From the NCBI GenBank assembly GCA_902789835.1, contig CADAPN010000065.1:1-23480 (forward strand): a stretch of 23,480 bases of DNA. Direction: 5' to 3'. The notes beneath the pieces are model-generated. The model was not told where the DNA came from, did no database searches, and saw only the letters and a program-made list of their open reading frames with translations. Shown one piece after another: positions 21,730 to 23,480 of this stretch. This DNA is from Oscillospiraceae bacterium (lineage in GTDB: Bacteria; Bacillota_A; Clostridia; Oscillospirales; Oscillospiraceae). Positions within the stretch are counted from its first letter, which is position 1. Each line of letters starts with the position of its first letter. The position numbers and the translations under genes are program-made.

Positions 21730-22380
21730 TTATCTGTGACAGTATTCGTAATACCAGCACTCATAAGGATTCGTGCATTGTTCACCTGGCTCCGTTTCTA
21801 TTTCTTCTGCTTGCTTTTGCATCCGGTTCAGGTCCCAGATATGGTCATTGATCCATTTATAATAGCCTTTCGCTTCTTCCGTAACATCAACCGGGACAAA
21901 GGGATTCTCGTCGTCAGGACCATGAATGACGATGTAAACCTTGCCGATCTTCATTTTGCATCGGGCCATGATGTAATACTGGAACCCGGCATCTTTGACA
22001 AACTGAGGATATACTTCCGGCGCGTTTTTAACCTCGTAGAAGTCGTATCCCGTTTCGGTTTTGCGAAGAATATCTACCGCACAGTAATTGTTGTAATTGG
22101 AAAAGGCCGCTTCACATATTACAGGGGTGCCGGCCTCCAGGTGCTCCTGTGTCCGCTTCAGCATGGCAGCCTTGTCCGGAATCGTGGTTCCCGGCCGATA
22201 AACTGTCATCTCCTCGTAGGGGCCAAACATCCCCATCGCCTGATCCCCGAAGTCGTTGCCCGCGTCAAGTTTTTCCTGGATTTCCGGAGGGATAACTTTC
22301 AGACCGGGTTTGTGCTTGTCCAGCCATAGCATTTTCGGGCACTGCATTCCACGCATGAAATCAGTTTTTGTTATTGCCAT
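21730..22380 (-). CDS. Stand-alone Cas4/DUF2779-like PD-(D/E)XK nuclease domain with four-Cys cluster
   Basis: A 216-residue protein. Its start, ITKTDFMRGMQCPKMLWLDKHKP, resembles the N-terminal part of DUF2779 proteins and of Cas4-like nucleases. The PD-(D/E)XK core is visible as E90 (CEAAF), D103 (VDILR), E116 and K118 (YEVKNA), with a FQYYIM helix near 133-138. Cys14 and the C-terminal Cys202, 208 and 214 (CTNPYECWYYEYC) form the four-Cys set that holds a [4Fe-4S] cluster in Cas4 and AddB. Typical DUF2779 proteins continue with a second domain; this one stops four residues after the last cysteine region. No cas genes or CRISPR repeats are nearby. Role unknown; probably DNA processing. Confidence 0.75.
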   Translation of the reverse strand: MAITKTDFMRGMQCPKMLWLDKHKPGLKVIPPEIQEKLDAGNDFGDQAMGMFGPYEEMTVYRPGTTIPDKAAMLKRTQEHLEAGTPVICEAAFSNYNNYCAVDILRKTETGYDFYEVKNAPEVYPQFVKDAGFQYYIMARCKMKIGKVYIVIHGPDDENPFVPVDVTEEAKGYYKWINDHIWDLNRMQKQAEEIETEPGEQCTNPYECWYYEYCHR

Positions 22381-22409
22381 TCCTTTGCCAGCTCCTTCAA
22401 TGTCGCCTT

Positions 22410-22829
22410 TTATTCCTGAAGAATCTCTGCCTCTGCCTGATCGGCCAGCTTATCCTTGATAAGGTCAATCACCGTCAGGTCTGCCGGGAGCCAATCAACA
22501 CTGTCGATGTGATCCGCATCAAGCCACCGTGCTGCTTCATGCTCTTTCAGCACCGGCATGCCATCCACAATCCTGCCCCAATAGCATTGCATGCTCAGGT
22601 GGAAGCTTGGGTAATCGTACTCAACCGTCGTGAGGTAGTCCCCAACGGCAATATCTGTATCCAATTCCTCTTTGATCTCCCGCTCCAGGGCCTGCTCCGG
22701 GCTTTCGCCCGGTTCGATCTTTCCGCCGGGGAATTCCCAGCCGTCCTTATAATCGCCATATCCACGCTGGGTGGCAAATACCTTGTCTCCATCCCGGATG
22801 ATGGCCGCAACAACTTTTACCGTCTTCAT
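22410..22829 (-). CDS. NUDIX hydrolase, MutT/8-oxo-dGTP diphosphatase-like
   Basis: A 139-residue NUDIX protein. The start at 22829 (MKTVKVVAAIIRDGDKVFATQRG) follows GGAG by 5 bases; the 11-codon extension lacks a ribosome site. The NUDIX box runs from residue 36: G-KIEPG-E-SPEQALE-RE-IK-EEL-D, with Asp57 in place of the usual Gly. GWEFPGGK and the short length are typical of MutT-like enzymes that clean oxidised nucleotides or prime DNA glycosylase systems. It is 29 bases upstream of the nuclease gene on the same strand, so the two are probably co-transcribed. Exact substrate unknown. Confidence 0.9.
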   Translation of the reverse strand: MKTVKVVAAIIRDGDKVFATQRGYGDYKDGWEFPGGKIEPGESPEQALEREIKEELDTDIAVGDYLTTVEYDYPSFHLSMQCYWGRIVDGMPVLKEHEAARWLDADHIDSVDWLPADLTVIDLIKDKLADQAEAEILQE

Positions 22830-22875
22830 GTTTTCTCCGTTACTCAGAAAGCTTGAAATCAAAACAGGTATTTTC

Positions 22876-22891
22876 GGGGACTGTCGTCCCC
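22876..22891. repeat. Short GC-rich hairpin upstream of the NUDIX gene
   Basis: GGGGAC-TGTC-GTCCCC is a perfect 6-bp stem with a 4-base loop in an A+T-rich spacer. No T-run follows on either strand. It may be a short interspersed repeat or a leader structure of the NUDIX transcript; no second copy is in the window. Confidence 0.4.
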
Positions 22892-22907
22892 CATTGGAAC
22901 ACTGAAA

Positions 22908-22931
22908 AGATAAGCCCCGTCAGGCTTTTTA
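22908..22931 (-). terminator. Weak candidate terminator after the hipA-like gene
   Basis: On the minus strand AAGCC-TGACGG-GGCTT (22927-22912, with one extra loop base) is followed by ATCTTTTC. The stem is only 5 bp and the T-run is interrupted, so termination would be weak. The rest of the 22830-23048 spacer shows no gene; a further inverted repeat, AGCGGT...ACCGCT, spans about 22988-23024. Confidence 0.3.
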
Positions 22932-23048
22932 TTGCCAATTTCTTTTTAACACTTCTCTTCCGCCGATTATTTCTTTTGACTATTCAAAGCGGTTTCTCAT
23001 TTATCATTAATTTCAAGACCGCTGGGTTACTTACCCCAATTACTTGCT

Positions 23049-23480
23049 TCATTGTCCACGGCTGAGGCCATATCTTCTGGCTGCCCCTTCCCAGCTTTCA
23101 CGGACGATCAAACAAATCTTTTCCGCTAGGTTCTTGGCCTCGTTTCTATCAAGCTGGAAAAACCTGCTCGTTTCGATTGCCAGGTTTATATCAATAGAAT
23201 TATCCTCGTCATTCACATTCAGCGACAGTTCTTCCTTATTGGTCTGCGGATTAACATCATAAGCAGGCGATAAGCGCCACCCATTCTCTGTAAGAAGAAA
23301 TCCATGATTGCGAAGGTGATCATCTGTGTTGGATACCGCCATGTTGAAGACGATCCTTTTCCAAAGCTCCTTGAGGTCTTCGTTTGGTTTTGCTCCATTT
23401 TGGATGATGAAGTCTGCCAATTCCAAATAGGAGCTGCCGTCAGACGCAGAAGCTCCGTCGACTTTGTTAAGCATTGTCAT
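23049..23480 (-). CDS. hipA: HipA-like serine/threonine kinase toxin, C-terminal part (5' end outside window)
   Basis: The visible 143 residues are the C-terminal part of a HipA-family kinase; the ATG at the window edge is internal, since MTMLNKVDGASASDGSSYLELADFI matches the interior MT(ML)L-x3-DG-SYL-LA-FI region of the family. The catalytic loop NTDDHLRNHGFLL and the metal-binding Asp in LSPAYDVNP are intact. HipA proteins phosphorylate translation factors such as glutamyl-tRNA synthetase and are usually controlled by a HipB DNA-binding antitoxin encoded just upstream, which would lie beyond the right edge. Lower G+C than the cobalamin operon. Confidence 0.88.
   Translation of the reverse strand: MTMLNKVDGASASDGSSYLELADFIIQNGAKPNEDLKELWKRIVFNMAVSNTDDHLRNHGFLLTENGWRLSPAYDVNPQTNKEELSLNVNDEDNSIDINLAIETSRFFQLDRNEAKNLAEKICLIVRESWEGAARRYGLSRGQ

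Noticed and set aside
21730..22380. The Cas4-like gene as part of a CRISPR-Cas locus
   Set aside because: No direct repeats with spacers and no cas1, cas2 or effector gene are seen. The N-terminus resembles DUF2779 proteins more than CRISPR Cas4.
22853..23065. A 70-codon plus-strand frame in the spacer between the hipA-like and NUDIX genes
   Set aside because: No ribosome binding site, A+T-rich hydrophobic translation without a known family, and it spans hairpins. Not enough support for a gene.

Overview
The window looks like a piece of a GC-rich anaerobic Clostridia (Firmicutes) chromosome. Support comes from a complete anaerobic-type (cobalt-early) corrin pathway, CbiK instead of an aerobic CobNST chelatase, a fused CbiE-CbiT protein, strong GGAGG-type ribosome binding sites, a Tat-exported FMN/FAD reductase of the kind common in gut anaerobes, and a lipoprotein cyclophilin. 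The genus cannot be fixed from the sequence.

Region 1 (about 17360 down to 1, minus strand) is one very compact cobalamin operon. A sigma-A-like promoter, whose -35 lies in the last codons of a merR gene, leads into a cobalamin riboswitch closed by a perfect 9-bp P1 stem and followed by an intrinsic terminator. Then come cbiF, cbiET, cbiA, cobT, cobU, cobS, a short cobU-like gene, a cobC-like phosphatase gene, cbiB, cobD, cbiP, cbiC, a cysteine-rich small protein gene, cbiD, cbiG, cbiH, cbiJ, cbiK and a substrate-binding protein gene that runs off the left edge. Eleven junctions are ATGA or GTGA stop/start overlaps. The set covers cobalt insertion, ring methylation and contraction, amidation, aminopropanol attachment and nucleotide-loop assembly. 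cbiL (C20 methyltransferase), a uroporphyrinogen methyltransferase and a cobalamin adenosyltransferase are not in the window. The last two genes encode proteins with export signals: a CbiK with a signal peptide and a binding protein with two duplicated beta-type domains. They follow the only sizeable gap in the operon, which is filled by a perfect palindrome.

Region 2 (17349-20391) is a divergent pair: a MerR-family regulator (minus) and a Tat-exported flavoprotein with an FMN-binding domain and a FAD-binding reductase domain (plus). Between them is a textbook MerR-type promoter with a 19-bp spacer centred on a dyad. The flavoprotein gene ends in a very strong terminator.

Region 3 (20419-23480, all minus) holds housekeeping or accessory genes: a lipoprotein peptidyl-prolyl isomerase with a near-consensus promoter, a small peptide deformylase with an altered motif I, a stand-alone Cas4/DUF2779-like nuclease domain, a NUDIX hydrolase and the C-terminal part of a HipA-like kinase. 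The right end (from about 21.7 kb) is visibly richer in A+T than the cobalamin operon, which may point to a separately acquired segment.
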